Shown here one piece after another: positions 1 to 9,505 of a stretch of DNA of 64,000 nt. Source of the DNA: Leifsonia shinshuensis. GTDB lineage: Bacteria > Actinomycetota > Actinomycetes > Actinomycetales > Microbacteriaceae. How positions within the stretch are numbered: the stretch's first letter is position 1; each line of letters opens with the position of its first letter. The notes below the pieces were generated by a model. That model was not told the origin of the DNA. It saw nothing but the letters and a program-made list of their open reading frames with translations, and made no database searches. Both the position numbers and the translations under genes were made by a program. The stretch spans positions 186,001 to 250,000 of the forward strand of contig NZ_CP043641.1 in NCBI RefSeq assembly GCF_014217625.1, in the 5' to 3' direction.

Positions 1-1670
1 ACAACCTGCCCTCGGCCACCATGCTGTCGGCCGGCACGCCCGCGAAGACCCGTTCCAGCGCGAACGAGGAGATCGTCGCCGCGATCACCGAGGTGCTCGA
101 CCAGTTCGGCGTCGACGCCAAGGTGACCGGCTACTCGCGCGGCCCGACGGTCACCCAGTACGAGATCGAGCTCGGCCCCGGCGTCAAGGTGGAGCGCGTC
201 ACGGCGCTCAGCAAGAACCTCTCCTACGCGGTCGCCAGCAACGAGGTCCGCATCCTGTCGCCGATCCCCGGCAAGTCCGCGATCGGCGTCGAGATCCCGA
301 ACAGCGACCGCGAGATCGTCTCGCTCGGCGACATCCTCCGCTCTCCTGCGGCCGCCAAGAGCGTCCACCCGATGACCATCGGCGTCGGCAAAGACGTCGG
401 CGGCGGCTTCGTCGTCGCGAACCTCGCGAAGATGCCGCACCTCCTGGTGGCCGGCTCCACCGGCTCCGGAAAGTCGAGCTTCGTCAACTCGATGATCACC
501 AGCCTGCTGATGCGCGCCAAGCCGTCCGAGGTCCGCATGGTCCTCATCGACCCGAAGCGCGTCGAGCTCACCATCTACGGCGGCGTCCCGCACCTCATCA
601 CGCCCATCATCACCAACCCCAAGAAGGCCGCGGAGGCCCTCCAGTGGGTCGTCAAAGAGATGGACATGCGGTACGACGACCTGGCGAGCTTCGGCTTCCG
701 CCACATCGACGACTTCAACAAGGCCGTCGTCAACAACGAGATCGTGCTTCCGGAGGGCAGCGAGCGCAAGCTGAAGCCCTACCCGTACCTGCTGGTCGTG
801 GTGGACGAGCTCGCCGACCTGATGATGGTCGCCCCGCGCGACGTCGAGGACTCGATCGTGCGCATCACCCAGCTCGCGCGCGCCTCCGGCATCCACCTGG
901 TGCTCGCGACGCAGCGTCCGTCGGTGGACGTCGTCACCGGTCTGATCAAGGCCAACGTGCCGTCCCGGCTGGCGTTCGCCGTGACGAGCGTCACCGACTC
1001 CCGCGTCATCCTCGACCAGCCGGGCGCGGACAAGCTCATCGGCCAGGGCGACGGGCTCTTCCTGCCGATGGGCGCCTCCAAGGCGCTCCGCGTGCAGGGC
1101 GCGTGGGTGAACGAGGATGAAATCCAGAAGGTCGTCAACCACGTCACCCGGCAGGCCCGGCCGGAGTACCGGCAGGACGTCACCGCCGGCGCGGAGAAGA
1201 AGCAGATCGACTCCGACATCGGCGACGACCTGGAGCTGCTGCTCGCCGCGGCGGAGCTCGTGGTGTCGTCCCAGTTCGGCTCCACCTCGATGCTCCAGCG
1301 CAAGCTGCGCGTCGGCTTCGCCAAGGCCGGCCGGCTCATGGACCTCCTGGAGTCCCGCGAGATCGTCGGCCCGTCGGAGGGATCGAAGGCGCGCGACGTG
1401 CTCGTGACCGCTGAGCAGCTCCCGCAGGTGCTGGCGCGCCTGCGCGGCGAGGAGCCGCCGGCACGTCCCGCCGGCGCGCAGGCTCCTGTCGGGCAGCCGG
1501 CGGCCGGGCAGCCGGCGGCCGGACAGGTGACCGCCGGGCAGCCGCGCGCCGACGCCCACGACGACGGCGACCGGTACGGAGCCGATCCTGTCGCGGAGAT
1601 GACCGAGGGCTATCCTGAGGTGGACGGCGACTCGGACGAGGACGCCTGGCAGCTGACCGGCAGGGAGTAG
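1..1670 (+). CDS. ftsK: FtsK/SpoIIIE DNA translocase, 3' part
   Basis: Septal DNA translocase that pumps chromosome DNA through the closing division septum. The gene is cut by the window start: the reading frame is open to the left edge, so the membrane segments and linker are missing. Visible are the RecA-like motor with Walker [10 protein letters not shown] (about nt 451-477) and Walker [12 protein letters not shown] (about nt 796-828), an [12 protein letters not shown] motif, and the C-terminal winged-helix gamma domain (about nt 1221-1404) that reads KOPS-type DNA sites. The tail is Gly/Pro/Ala-rich and acidic and contains four 15-bp tandem repeats (1491-1550). The gene is followed after 6 bp by pgsA. 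Family assignment is certain. Confidence 0.97.
   Translation, partial: NLPSATMLSAGTPAKTRSSANEEIVAAITEVLDQFGVDAKVTGYSRGPTVTQYEIELGPGVKVERVTALSKNLSYAVASNEVRILSPIPGKSAIGVEIPNSDREIVSLGDILRSPAAAKSVHPMTIGVGKDVGGGFVVANLAKMPHLLVAGSTGSGKSSFVNSMITSLLMRAKPSEVRMVLIDPKRVELTIYGGVPHLITPIITNPKKAAEALQWVVKEMDMRYDDLASFGFRHIDDFNKAVVNNEIVLPEGSERKLKPYPYLLVVVDELADLMMVAPRDVEDSIVRITQLARASGIHLVLATQRPSVDVVTGLIKANVPSRLAFAVTSVTDSRVILDQPGADKLIGQGDGLFLPMGASKALRVQGAWVNEDEIQKVVNHVTRQARPEYRQDVTAGAEKKQIDSDIGDDLELLLAAAELVVSSQFGSTSMLQRKLRVGFAKAGRLMDLLESREIVGPSEGSKARDVLVTAEQLPQVLARLRGEEPPARPAGAQAPVGQPAAGQPAAGQVTAGQPRADAHDDGDRYGADPVAEMTEGYPEVDGDSDEDAWQLTGRE
1491..1550 (+). repeat. 15-bp tandem repeats in the ftsK tail
   Basis: Four units of 15 bp. 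The first two are identical (GGGCAGCCGGCGGCC) and the last two are diverged. They encode G-Q-P/V-x-A pentapeptides in the disordered C-terminal tail of FtsK. Likely a slippage-prone, length-variable segment. Confidence 0.85.
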
Positions 1671-1676
1671 ACCGCG

Positions 1677-2300
1677 ATGTCGGTGCCCGACACGCCTCCG
1701 CCTGCCGCGGCGGACGGCAGCGCGAACCGCGCGAGCAACTGGAACGTGCCCAACCTGATCACGGTGGTGCGCATCCTGCTCGCGCCGGTGTTCGTCTGGA
1801 TGTTGCTCGCCGACGCCGGTCACGACGGGCCGCTGCGCTGGACCGCCGCTGTGCTCTTCGTGCTCGCCATCGCCACGGACGGCGTGGACGGCGCGATCGC
1901 GCGGCGCAACAACCTGGTCACGGACCTCGGCAAGCTGCTCGACCCGATCGCCGACAAGGTGCTGACCGGCGGCGCCCTGGTGTCGCTGTCGATCCTGAAC
2001 GAGCTGCCGTGGTGGGTCACCATCGTCATCCTCGTGCGCGAGATCGGCATCACGGTCTACCGGTTCGTGGTCATCCGCCAGGGGGTCATCGCTGCCTCCC
2101 GCGGCGGCAAGATCAAGACCATCGTGCAGTCCGTGGCCATCTCGTTCGCGCTCTTCCCGCTCTGGACGATCTTCGGCGACTGGATCTTCTGGGTGAACGG
2201 CATCCTGATGACCGCCGCCGTCATCCTCACCGTCGTGACGGGCTTCGACTACCTCTGGCAGGCCTACCGCGGCCGGAAGGCCAAGCGTGCCGGGGCCTGA
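1677..2300 (+). CDS. pgsA: CDP-diacylglycerol-glycerol-3-phosphate 3-phosphatidyltransferase
   Basis: Integral membrane enzyme that makes phosphatidylglycerol phosphate from CDP-diacylglycerol and glycerol-3-phosphate, the committed step to phosphatidylglycerol. The CDP-alcohol phosphotransferase motif is complete: D68, D71-G72, A75-R76, G85, D89 and D93. Several hydrophobic helices follow. The 207-residue length is normal. The product has an N-terminal Pro/Ala-rich cytoplasmic stretch before the NVPNLITVVR entry helix. It follows ftsK after 6 bp and overlaps the next gene, so the three are probably co-transcribed. A second CDP-alcohol transferase lies at 58000-58629; pgsA is the better name here because of the ftsK-pgsA-cinA-clgR order conserved in actinobacteria. 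Confidence 0.9.
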   Translation: MSVPDTPPPAAADGSANRASNWNVPNLITVVRILLAPVFVWMLLADAGHDGPLRWTAAVLFVLAIATDGVDGAIARRNNLVTDLGKLLDPIADKVLTGGALVSLSILNELPWWVTIVILVREIGITVYRFVVIRQGVIAASRGGKIKTIVQSVAISFALFPLWTIFGDWIFWVNGILMTAAVILTVVTGFDYLWQAYRGRKAKRAGA

Positions 2301-2805
2301 CGACGTCGCGGCGGCCGACCTCACCTTCCGCGTGGTGCGCACGCTCATCGACCGCGGTCAGACGATCGCCGTCGCGGAGTCGCTGACCGGGGGAGGCCTC
2401 ACGGCCGAGCTGACCCGGGTGCCCGGGGCCTCCGCTGTCGTGCTCGGCGCGGCCGTGGTCTACGCCACCGAGCTCAAGCACACGCTGCTCGGGGTGGATG
2501 CCGGGCTGCTGGAGCGCGAGGGCCCGGTCGACCCGGAGGTGGCGCGCCAGCTCGCCGCCGGCGTCCGGGAGCGACTCGCCGTCGCCGGGCGTCCCGCCGA
2601 CCTCGGAGTCTCGACCACCGGCGTCGCCGGCCCGGACCCGCAGGGCGGCCGTGCCGTCGGCACGGTCTACGTCGGCGTCGCGTCGGCCGCGGGGGTGCGC
2701 TCCGTCGAGCTCCGCCTCGCCGGGGACCGGCAGTCGATCCGTGCGCAGACGGTGTCCAGGGCGGTCCGCGAACTGGCGGTCGAGCTGGGCATCGTCGCCC
2801 CCTGA
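2287..2805 (+). CDS. CinA C-terminal-domain protein (nicotinamide-nucleotide amidase family)
   Basis: Stand-alone CinA C-terminal domain of 172 residues, the PncC family that deamidates nicotinamide mononucleotide to nicotinate mononucleotide in pyridine nucleotide salvage. Family motifs are visible: AESLTGGGLTAELTRVPGAS near the N terminus, the VVYATELKHTLLGV segment, and the GVAGPDPQGGRAVGTVYVGV segment. The N-terminal MoaB-like domain of full-length CinA is absent, as is usual in actinobacteria. The GTG start at 2287 overlaps the end of pgsA by 14 nt. Enzyme activity is inferred from the family. Confidence 0.88.
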   Translation: MPGPDDVAAADLTFRVVRTLIDRGQTIAVAESLTGGGLTAELTRVPGASAVVLGAAVVYATELKHTLLGVDAGLLEREGPVDPEVARQLAAGVRERLAVAGRPADLGVSTTGVAGPDPQGGRAVGTVYVGVASAAGVRSVELRLAGDRQSIRAQTVSRAVRELAVELGIVAP

Positions 2806-2807
2806 CC

Positions 2808-2841
2808 CCCCTTCGCGGGGCGTCTCCGAACCCGCTCGGAG
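2808..2841 (+). terminator. Paired small hairpins after cinA
   Basis: Directly after the cinA stop, CCCC-TTCGC-GGGG (2808-2820) is followed by CTCCGA-N6-TCGGAG (2824-2841). They separate the ftsK-pgsA-cinA unit from the regulator gene. No U-tract follows, so termination is plausible but not demonstrated. Confidence 0.45.
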
Positions 2842-2878
2842 CCCAGGGAATAGCTGGTGTTTCCGTTCGGTTACAACT

Positions 2879-2894
2879 CGTTGCATTCACAACG
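2879..2894. promoter_or_regulatory. Inverted repeat upstream of the ClgR-type gene
   Basis: CGTTG-N6-CAACG lies 95 bp upstream of the regulator start. It could be an operator, possibly autoregulatory. It does not clearly match the GTTCGC-type ClgR motif I recall, so this is only a candidate. Confidence 0.3.
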
Positions 2895-2989
2895 AAAGCC
2901 CAGTCGTCGCGGATATCGTGACTGACATGGATGCGGTACAGTTGGCATCCATTCGATACGTCGGCAGGGTAGAAGAAGGAGGCTCCGAA

Positions 2990-3301
2990 ATGATTCTTGT
3001 ACGTCAGGAAATCGGCGACGTGCTCAGGGACTTCCGCCTGCAGAAGGGCCGCACCCTGCGCCAGGTCGCGAGCAAGGCGAGTGTCGCCCTCGGCTACCTC
3101 AGCGAGGTCGAGCGCGGTCAGAAGGAGGCCTCGAGCGAGATCCTCGCCTCGGTGGCCGACGCGCTGGAGACCCCGGTCTCCGTCATCATGCGCGAGGTCG
3201 GCGACCGCATCGCGGTGCTCGAAGGCCTCGAGCCGGTCATCCCCGACACCATCCCCGACGACTTCGTCTCCGCTCTGGACGCGAACCTCGTCGCCCGCTG
3301 A
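2990..3301 (+). CDS. clgR: XRE-family regulator, ClgR-like
   Basis: Transcription factor of 103 residues with an N-terminal XRE helix-turn-helix: DVLRDFRLQKGRTLRQVASK, then GYLSEVERGQKEASSEILAS. The C-terminal tail, ending in IPDDFVSALDANLVAR, is short. In Streptomyces, Corynebacterium and Mycobacterium the homologue at this position (next to pgsA and upstream of recA) is ClgR, which activates Clp protease genes and is itself degraded by Clp. The ATG at 2990 is preceded by a strong AAGGAGG Shine-Dalgarno seven bases upstream, so it was chosen over an in-frame ATG at 2927. The regulon is inferred from homology and synteny. Confidence 0.85.
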   Translation: MILVRQEIGDVLRDFRLQKGRTLRQVASKASVALGYLSEVERGQKEASSEILASVADALETPVSVIMREVGDRIAVLEGLEPVIPDTIPDDFVSALDANLVAR

Positions 3302-3354
3302 ACCATCCACGACATTCCCGAGGGCGCCCCGCAGCATGCGGGGCGTCGCTCGTT

Positions 3355-3360
3355 TAAGGT
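3355..3360 (+). promoter_or_regulatory. -10 hexamer TAAGGT, leaderless spacing
   Basis: TAAGGT ends exactly 7 bases before the A of the DUF3046 ATG (3367), so transcription would start at the start codon. No Shine-Dalgarno is present. Confidence 0.55.
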
Positions 3361-3366
3361 GAACCC

Positions 3367-3591
3367 ATGAAGTTGAGCGAGTTCCAGCGTGCGGTCGTAG
3401 ACGAGTTCGGCTCGGGCTACGGGCAGGCGCTGCTGACCGATCTCGTCCTCGGTGAACTCGGCGGGCGGACGGCGCAGGACGCGCTGAACGCCGGCATCCC
3501 CGCGCGCGAGGTGTGGCTCGCGCTCTGCCGCGAGACGGGTGTGCCGCAGTCGCACTGGTACGGCGCGGGCAAGCCGGCGCCCAAGCGCTGA
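3367..3591 (+). CDS. DUF3046 family protein
   Basis: Small protein of 74 residues that matches the DUF3046 family: MKLSEFQRAVVDEFG at the N terminus, then HWYGAGKPAPKR at the end. The family is almost confined to actinobacteria and usually lies just upstream of recA, as it does here. No enzymatic motif, signal peptide or membrane segment is visible. Function is unknown; the recA linkage suggests, but does not show, a role near DNA repair. Probably translated from a leaderless mRNA given the TAAGGT hexamer 6 bp upstream. Confidence 0.85.
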   Translation: MKLSEFQRAVVDEFGSGYGQALLTDLVLGELGGRTAQDALNAGIPAREVWLALCRETGVPQSHWYGAGKPAPKR

Positions 3592-3603
3592 TCCGCCGAC
3601 CGC

Positions 3604-3734
3604 ACATTCGTCACGAATGTCCCGAAAGCCGCGCCCAAAGGCGACATTCGTGACGAATCGCGTCACGACCCGTTCGGGACATTCGTGCCGAATGTCGCGA
3701 AAGCCGCGCCCAAAGGCGACATTCGTGACGAATG
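3604..3734. repeat. 75-bp-spaced palindromic repeats upstream of recA
   Basis: Two copies of an approximately 55-bp unit, 3604-3658 and 3679-3733, exactly 75 bp apart. Each unit contains two near-perfect palindromes of the form CATTCGTnACGAATG (at 3605, 3645, 3680, 3720), separated by a conserved GAAAGCCGCGCCCAAAGGCG. The whole lies in the 316-bp gap between DUF3046 and recA, upstream of the LexA box. It could act as a terminator for the upstream unit, a protein-binding site or a REP-like element. Confidence 0.85.
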
Positions 3735-3762
3735 CGCGGGCGACACGCCGCGTGGGATCGCT

Positions 3763-3776
3763 CGAAGATATGTTCG
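3763..3776 (+). promoter_or_regulatory. LexA (SOS) box of recA
   Basis: CGAAGATATGTTCG matches the actinobacterial SOS consensus CGAACNNNNGTTCG at all but one fixed position. It lies 131 bp upstream of the recA ATG. The LexA gene itself is at 15812-16483 in this window. Confidence 0.75.
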
Positions 3777-3907
3777 GAACTGGGTAAACTCCTGCACAGG
3801 CGGCAATCGAAAACGAGTTGTCCACGAATCCATCGGTCGACGCCTGGAGTGTCGGCGGTCGGCCATACAGTCGAACTCGTCAGCGAAGCCCACGAAGGAG
3901 AACCGCA

Positions 3908-4987
<1,080 letters not shown>

Positions 4988-4995
4988 TCGGCGGG

Positions 4996-5024
4996 CTCGA
5001 CGTGAGTCGAGTCGCGGAAGCGAC
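4996..5024 (+). terminator. Tandem hairpins between recA and recX
   Basis: Two adjacent perfect stem-loops share one base: CTCGAC-GTGA-GTCGAG (4996-5011) and GTCGC-GGAA-GCGAC (5011-5024), both with tetraloops. They lie in the recA-recX gap with no T-tract. They may lower recX expression relative to recA by partial termination or by mRNA processing, as is known for recA-recX in other bacteria; here this is inference. Confidence 0.5.
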
Positions 5025-5064
5025 GGCACCGATATCAGCGGGAGAAGAATGAGGAGGGGATTTC

Positions 5065-5895
5065 GTGGTTGTGAGGTTTCCTTCTGAGGCTTCGGATTCC
5101 GGCGGTGCCGGGGGTGCGGGGGCCGAGCATGTGGCTCCGGTGACGCCGTTGCGTCGTGGGGTCGCGGCGAAGCGGGAGCGGACGGTTGAGCCGGGGATGG
5201 TTCGGCCGGTGGCTGAGCTTCCGGGGGCTCAGGAGGTCGCGGCTCCCGCCGGTGCGGAGGCGTCGGAGCGGTGGAACAACACGTGGGCTGCTGAGCCTGC
5301 GCGGCGTTCCGATGCTCGCGATGTGTCCGGCAGAGTCAATGCGTCCGACAGAGCTGACGTGTCCGACAGAGCCGACGCGTCTGACGCCGAGGACGAGGAG
5401 ACCGAGCGGCTGGCGCGGAAGGCGTCGGGGGTCACGATCCGGCAGCTCGCGCGGCGGGGGATGTCGCGGTGGGAGCTGGAGCAGTTGCTCACCAAGCGCG
5501 AGATCGCTCCGGAGGTGTTCGGGCCGGAGCTGGATCGGCTCGAGGCCATGGGTGTGATCGATGACGCCTCATTGGCAGCCACGCTGGCGTTCACCCAGCA
5601 CAGCCGCAAGGGCCTCGGACGCTCGGCGATCGAGCTCGACCTCAAGCGGCGGCACATCGCTCCCGAGCTGATCGAGGAGGCGCTGGCCGACATCGCGGAC
5701 GAGGACGAGTTGGAGCGGGCGACCGAGCTGGCCATCAAGCGGATCGGGCAGTTGTCGTCCTACGACGACGAGACGGCCCGGCGGCGGCTGCACGGGTTCC
5801 TCGCGCGCAAGGGCTACGACTCCTCCGTCGTCCGGCAGGCGATGGACGCGGCGTTCGCGACCCGCGGGCGGCGCGGCGGAGTGCGGTTCCAGTAG
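5065..5895 (+). CDS. recX: RecA regulatory protein RecX
   Basis: Modulator that binds RecA filaments and limits their extension and activity. The RecX domain occupies about residues 117-276 ([20 protein letters not shown] onwards) and contains the three-helix repeats of the family. It is preceded by an unusually long, low-complexity N terminus of about 115 residues that is not part of the conserved domain. That tail carries three and a half 18-bp tandem repeats encoding VSDRAD-like hexapeptides (residues about 86-107). The GTG at 5065 has AGGAGGGG upstream. It lies downstream of recA, as is standard. Confidence 0.92.
   Translation: MVVRFPSEASDSGGAGGAGAEHVAPVTPLRRGVAAKRERTVEPGMVRPVAELPGAQEVAAPAGAEASERWNNTWAAEPARRSDARDVSGRVNASDRADVSDRADASDAEDEETERLARKASGVTIRQLARRGMSRWELEQLLTKREIAPEVFGPELDRLEAMGVIDDASLAATLAFTQHSRKGLGRSAIELDLKRRHIAPELIEEALADIADEDELERATELAIKRIGQLSSYDDETARRRLHGFLARKGYDSSVVRQAMDAAFATRGRRGGVRFQ
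5323..5394 (+). repeat. 18-bp tandem repeats inside recX
   Basis: Units begin at 5323, 5341, 5359 and (diverged) 5377, with core G(T/C)GTCCGACAGAGC. They encode alternating V/A-S-D-R-A-D. They keep the reading frame and lie wholly in the non-conserved N-terminal tail. Confidence 0.85.
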
Positions 5896-5943
5896 GCGCG
5901 AACGGGGGTCGGGCGGCCGTTCGATTCCGGTCCCGGTCGAACG

Positions 5944-5949
5944 TAGAAT
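5944..5949 (+). promoter_or_regulatory. Promoter of miaB (-35 TTCGAT, -10 TAGAAT)
   Basis: TTCGAT at 5920-5925 is separated by 18 bp from TAGAAT at 5944-5949. The ATG is at 5960, so the 5' leader would be only a few bases at most. No Shine-Dalgarno is evident. Confidence 0.5.
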
Positions 5950-5959
5950 CGTACGCATC

Positions 5960-7594
5960 ATGAGCACCATCGAGTCGAGCACCGCAGATCCGATCAGCGT
6001 CGAGCGCTCCCGCGTCTTCGAGCCGTCGCCGGCCGCCCTCGCGGAGGACGGCCGTCCGCGCACGTACGAGGTGCGGACGTTCGGCTGCCAGATGAACGTC
6101 CACGACTCCGAGCGGCTCAGCGGCTCGCTGGAGGCGGCCGGCTATGTTCCGGCGGACGGCGCCGAGGCGGACATCGTCGTGATCAACACCTGCGCGGTCC
6201 GCGAGAACGCCGACAACAAGCTCTACGGCAACCTCGGCCACCTCGCCGGCGTCAAGCGCAGGCACGCCGGGATGCAGATCGCCGTCGGCGGCTGTCTCGC
6301 TCAGAAGGACAAGAACGTCATCCTCGAGAAGGCGCCGTGGGTCGACGTCGTCTTCGGCACCCACAACATGGGCTCGCTCCCTGGCCTCCTCGAACGGGCG
6401 CGGCACAACGACGCCGCCGAGATCGAGATCCTGGAGTCGCTCGAGACCTTCCCCTCCACGCTGCCGACCAAGCGCGACTCGTCCTACTCGGGCTGGGTCT
6501 CCATCTCGGTCGGCTGCAACAACACCTGCACGTTCTGCATCGTCCCGTCGCTGCGCGGCAAGGAGAAGGACCGCCGCCCCGGCGACATCCTCGCCGAGAT
6601 CGGCACGCTGGTCGAGGACGGCGCGATCGAGGTCACCCTCCTCGGCCAGAATGTCAACTCGTACGGCGTCGAGTTCGGGGACCGCCAGGCGTTCAGCAAG
6701 CTGTTGCGCGCCGCGGGTCAGATCGAGGGCCTGGAGCGCATCCGCTTCACGAGCCCGCACCCGGCCGCGTTCACGGACGACGTGATCGACGCGATGGCGG
6801 AGACGCCGAACGTCATGCCGCAGCTGCACATGCCGCTCCAGTCGGGTTCCGACCGCATCCTCAAGTCGATGCGACGCTCGTACCGGTCGGAGAAGTTCCT
6901 CGGCATCCTCGACCGCGTGCGCGCGAAGCTCCCGGACGCGGCGATCAGCACTGACATCATCGTCGGCTTCCCCGGCGAGACCGAAGAGGATTTCCTCGAC
7001 ACGATGCGCGTGGTCGAGCAGGCCCGGTTCGCGTCGGCGTTCACGTTCCAGTACTCGATCCGCCCCGGCACGCCCGCGGCCGGCATGGCCGACCAGGTGC
7101 CGAAGGAGGTCGTCCAGGACCGTTACGACCGCCTGATCGCCCTGCAGGAGCGCATCTCCCTGGAGGAGAACGAGCGCCTGATCGGCCGCGAGGTGGAGCT
7201 GCTAGTCGCCAACGGCGAAGGCCGCAAGGACGCCGACACGCACCGCCTGACCGGCCGCGCCCGCGACAGCCGCCTGGTCCACTTCGAGCTTCCCGCGGGC
7301 TCGGACGTCCCGCGCCCCGGCGACGTCGTGACGGTGCGGATCACGCAGGCGGCCCCGCACTACCTGATCGCGGACAGCGCCGACGGCGCGCCCCTCGCCA
7401 TCCGCCGCACCCGCGCGGGCGACGCATGGGACCGCGCGGAGGCCGAGTCGTGCGCGGTGCCGTCCCACGGCGATGCCGCCCAGGCGGCAGGCCCGGTCTC
7501 GCTCGGCCTGCCGACGCTCCGCCCGCGCGCCCCGCTGACCTCCCCGGGCGTCGGCACCATGCCGATCTACGACCCGTCGGACGGCCAGCGCTGA
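5960..7594 (+). CDS. miaB: tRNA (N6-isopentenyladenosine-37-C2) methylthiotransferase MiaB
   Basis: Radical-SAM enzyme that adds a methylthio group to i6A37 of tRNAs. The MTTase N-terminal domain carries cluster cysteines C43 (TFGCQMN), C78 (NTCAVREN) and C112 (GGCLAQ). The radical-SAM cluster motif CNNTCTFC gives C186, C190 and C193. A TRAM-like RNA-binding segment follows (about residues 405-470), then a C-terminal extension of about 60 residues without recognisable motifs. Length is 544 residues. The next gene, miaA, makes the i6A substrate, so the two enzymes act in sequence on the same tRNA base and overlap at a CTGA junction. Confidence 0.95.
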   Translation: MSTIESSTADPISVERSRVFEPSPAALAEDGRPRTYEVRTFGCQMNVHDSERLSGSLEAAGYVPADGAEADIVVINTCAVRENADNKLYGNLGHLAGVKRRHAGMQIAVGGCLAQKDKNVILEKAPWVDVVFGTHNMGSLPGLLERARHNDAAEIEILESLETFPSTLPTKRDSSYSGWVSISVGCNNTCTFCIVPSLRGKEKDRRPGDILAEIGTLVEDGAIEVTLLGQNVNSYGVEFGDRQAFSKLLRAAGQIEGLERIRFTSPHPAAFTDDVIDAMAETPNVMPQLHMPLQSGSDRILKSMRRSYRSEKFLGILDRVRAKLPDAAISTDIIVGFPGETEEDFLDTMRVVEQARFASAFTFQYSIRPGTPAAGMADQVPKEVVQDRYDRLIALQERISLEENERLIGREVELLVANGEGRKDADTHRLTGRARDSRLVHFELPAGSDVPRPGDVVTVRITQAAPHYLIADSADGAPLAIRRTRAGDAWDRAEAESCAVPSHGDAAQAAGPVSLGLPTLRPRAPLTSPGVGTMPIYDPSDGQR

Positions 7595-8586
7595 GCGCCG
7601 ACGCCGACCCGGGCGACGCGGCCTCGGCTGTCACGCCAGGCGCCGAGCCTGACATCGCCAAGCCGGAGGACGGGATCATCGCCATCGTCGGCGCCACCGG
7701 CACCGGCAAGACCGAGCTCTCCCTCGCCCTGGCCGAGGCCCTCCGCGCGCAGGGCCGCGCCGCCGAAGTCGTCAACGCCGACGCGATGCAGTTCTACCGG
7801 GGGATGGACATCGGCACGGCGAAGCTCCCTCCGGCCGAGTGGCGGGGTGTGCCGCATCACCTGTTCGACGTCCTCGACGTGACCGAGGAGGCCACCGTCG
7901 CGCGCTACCAGCCGGAGGCGCGGCGCGTCGTCGGGGAGATCCTGGCGCGGGGGGCGACGCCCATCCTCGTGGGCGGGTCGGGGCTGTACGTGTCGAGCGT
8001 GATCTTCGACTTCCGGTTCCCCGGCACCGATCCCGAGCTGCGGGCGCGGCTGGAGGCCGAGCTTGCCGCGCAGGGGCCGGGGATGCTGTTCCGGCGGCTC
8101 GTCGCGGTCGACCCGGAGGCCGCGAAGCGGATCGGGTCGTCCAACGGCCGGCGGATCGTGCGCGCGCTGGAGGTGGCCGAGCTGACCGGGTCCCCGGTGA
8201 GCGGCGCGCTTCCGGACGAGCCGCAGTACTGGCGGCCGACGACCGTCCTCGGGCTCGCGGCGCCGCGCGAGGAGTTGGTCCAGCGCCTGGACGCGCGGGT
8301 GGAGCGGATGTGGCGCGACGGGCTCGCCGACGAGGTGCGGCGGCTGATCCCGCTCGGGCTGGAGGACGGGGTGACCGCCCGCCGCGCGATCGGCTACGCG
8401 CAGGCGCTCGCGGAGGTGGAGGGCGAGCTGACCCGCGCGGAGGCGATCGCCGCCACGCAGCAGCTCACCCGGCGCTACGCGCGCCGGCAGGTGAGCTGGT
8501 TCAAGCGTTACGACGGCATCCACTGGCTCGACTACGACGACCCGGACCTGGCGGCGACGGCGATGGGGGTGCTCCGCACTCGCTGA
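7591..8586 (+). CDS. miaA: tRNA dimethylallyltransferase MiaA (probable CTG start)
   Basis: Transfers the dimethylallyl group to N6 of A37 in tRNAs reading UNN codons. P-loop GATGTGKT is at residues 34-41 if translation starts at 7591. [17 protein letters not shown], the GGSGLYV motif and [10 protein letters not shown] are typical of the family. The start is a problem. Between the miaB stop and the P-loop there is no in-frame ATG, GTG or TTG. The only candidates are CTG at 7591, overlapping the miaB TGA as CTGA, or ATG 7426 or GTG 7450 deep inside miaB. CTG gives 331 residues, close to normal, and is preferred. Confidence 0.9.
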   Translation: MSADADPGDAASAVTPGAEPDIAKPEDGIIAIVGATGTGKTELSLALAEALRAQGRAAEVVNADAMQFYRGMDIGTAKLPPAEWRGVPHHLFDVLDVTEEATVARYQPEARRVVGEILARGATPILVGGSGLYVSSVIFDFRFPGTDPELRARLEAELAAQGPGMLFRRLVAVDPEAAKRIGSSNGRRIVRALEVAELTGSPVSGALPDEPQYWRPTTVLGLAAPREELVQRLDARVERMWRDGLADEVRRLIPLGLEDGVTARRAIGYAQALAEVEGELTRAEAIAATQQLTRRYARRQVSWFKRYDGIHWLDYDDPDLAATAMGVLRTR

Positions 8587-8598
8587 GCCGCCGCCAGC

Positions 8599-8604
8599 TA
8601 GGCT
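8599..8604 (+). promoter_or_regulatory. -10 hexamer TAGGCT, leaderless spacing
   Basis: TAGGCT ends 7 bases before the A of the dapF ATG (8611). No Shine-Dalgarno lies in the 25-bp gap after miaA, so dapF may have its own leaderless transcript. Confidence 0.55.
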
Positions 8605-8610
8605 GGTGCG

Positions 8611-9489
8611 ATGGCGACGCTCCACTTCACCAAGGGTCAGGGGACCGGCAACGACTTCGTGCTCTATTCCGACCCGGACGGGCGCCAGCCGCTGACCCCG
8701 CAGCAGATTGCCGCGATCTGCGACCGGCACTTCGGGATCGGCGCCGACGGCGTGATCCGCGCCGTCCGCTCCACCCACCTGCCGGAGGGCGCCGAAGCGC
8801 TCGCGGAGGACGACGGCGCCGAGTGGTTCATGGACTACTACAACGCAGACGGCTCCGTCGCGGAGATGTGCGGCAACGGCATCCGCGTGTACGTGCGCTA
8901 CCTGCTGGCGTCCGGGCTCGCGCAACTCGCGGACGGCGACACCCTCCCGATCGGCACCCGCTCGGGCGTCCGCGACGTGCAGCGCAACCTCACCGGGTTC
9001 CAGGTCGACCTCGGCCGGTGGGGCCTCGACGGCGGTGAGCCGCTGGTGCGCGCCAAGGAGCTGCCGGTCGCACGTCCCGGTCTCGGCATCGATATGGGCA
9101 ACCCGCACGTGGTGGTCGCGGTCGCCGACGAGTCCGAGCTGGAGGCCGCCGACCTCACCTACATCCCGCACATCGAGCCGGAGCCCGAGGACGGGGCGAA
9201 CGTCGAGTTCGTCGTCCCGCAGGAGCCGCTGGTGCGTGACGGCATCGGACGCATCCGGATGCGCGTGCACGAGCGGGGGAGCGGCGAGACGCTCTCTTGC
9301 GGCACGGGCGCTGCGGCGGCGGCATTGGCCGTGCGGCACTGGGCAGGCGAAGGCGCTCCCGACCAGTGGCGGGTGGAGGTGCCGGGCGGCACCGTGGGCG
9401 TGCGGATGTTCCCGACCGAGGACGGCGAGCACGTCGCGCTCTCCGGCCCGGCCGAGCTGGTCTACACCGGGACGCTCGAACTCGCCTGA
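8611..9489 (+). CDS. dapF: Diaminopimelate epimerase
   Basis: Cofactor-independent racemase that converts LL- to meso-diaminopimelate for lysine and peptidoglycan synthesis. Both catalytic cysteines are present: C87 in MCGNGIRVY and C230 in LSCGTGA. The N terminus ([12 protein letters not shown]) and MGNPHVV segment fit the family, and 292 residues is normal. It follows miaA by 24 bp, an actinobacterial arrangement. It converges with the methyltransferase gene at 9506 with only 16 bp between stop codons. Confidence 0.96.
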   Translation: MATLHFTKGQGTGNDFVLYSDPDGRQPLTPQQIAAICDRHFGIGADGVIRAVRSTHLPEGAEALAEDDGAEWFMDYYNADGSVAEMCGNGIRVYVRYLLASGLAQLADGDTLPIGTRSGVRDVQRNLTGFQVDLGRWGLDGGEPLVRAKELPVARPGLGIDMGNPHVVVAVADESELEAADLTYIPHIEPEPEDGANVEFVVPQEPLVRDGIGRIRMRVHERGSGETLSCGTGAAAAALAVRHWAGEGAPDQWRVEVPGGTVGVRMFPTEDGEHVALSGPAELVYTGTLELA

Positions 9490-9505
9490 GCCGCGTATCG
9501 CCGGG

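Noticed and set aside
3604..3734. Repeats before recA as a CRISPR array
   Set aside because: Only two copies of the larger unit, no unique spacers of similar length, and no cas genes in the window.
5323..5394. 18-bp repeats as an attachment site or CRISPR
   Set aside because: They are contiguous, in frame and encode a low-complexity peptide in RecX.
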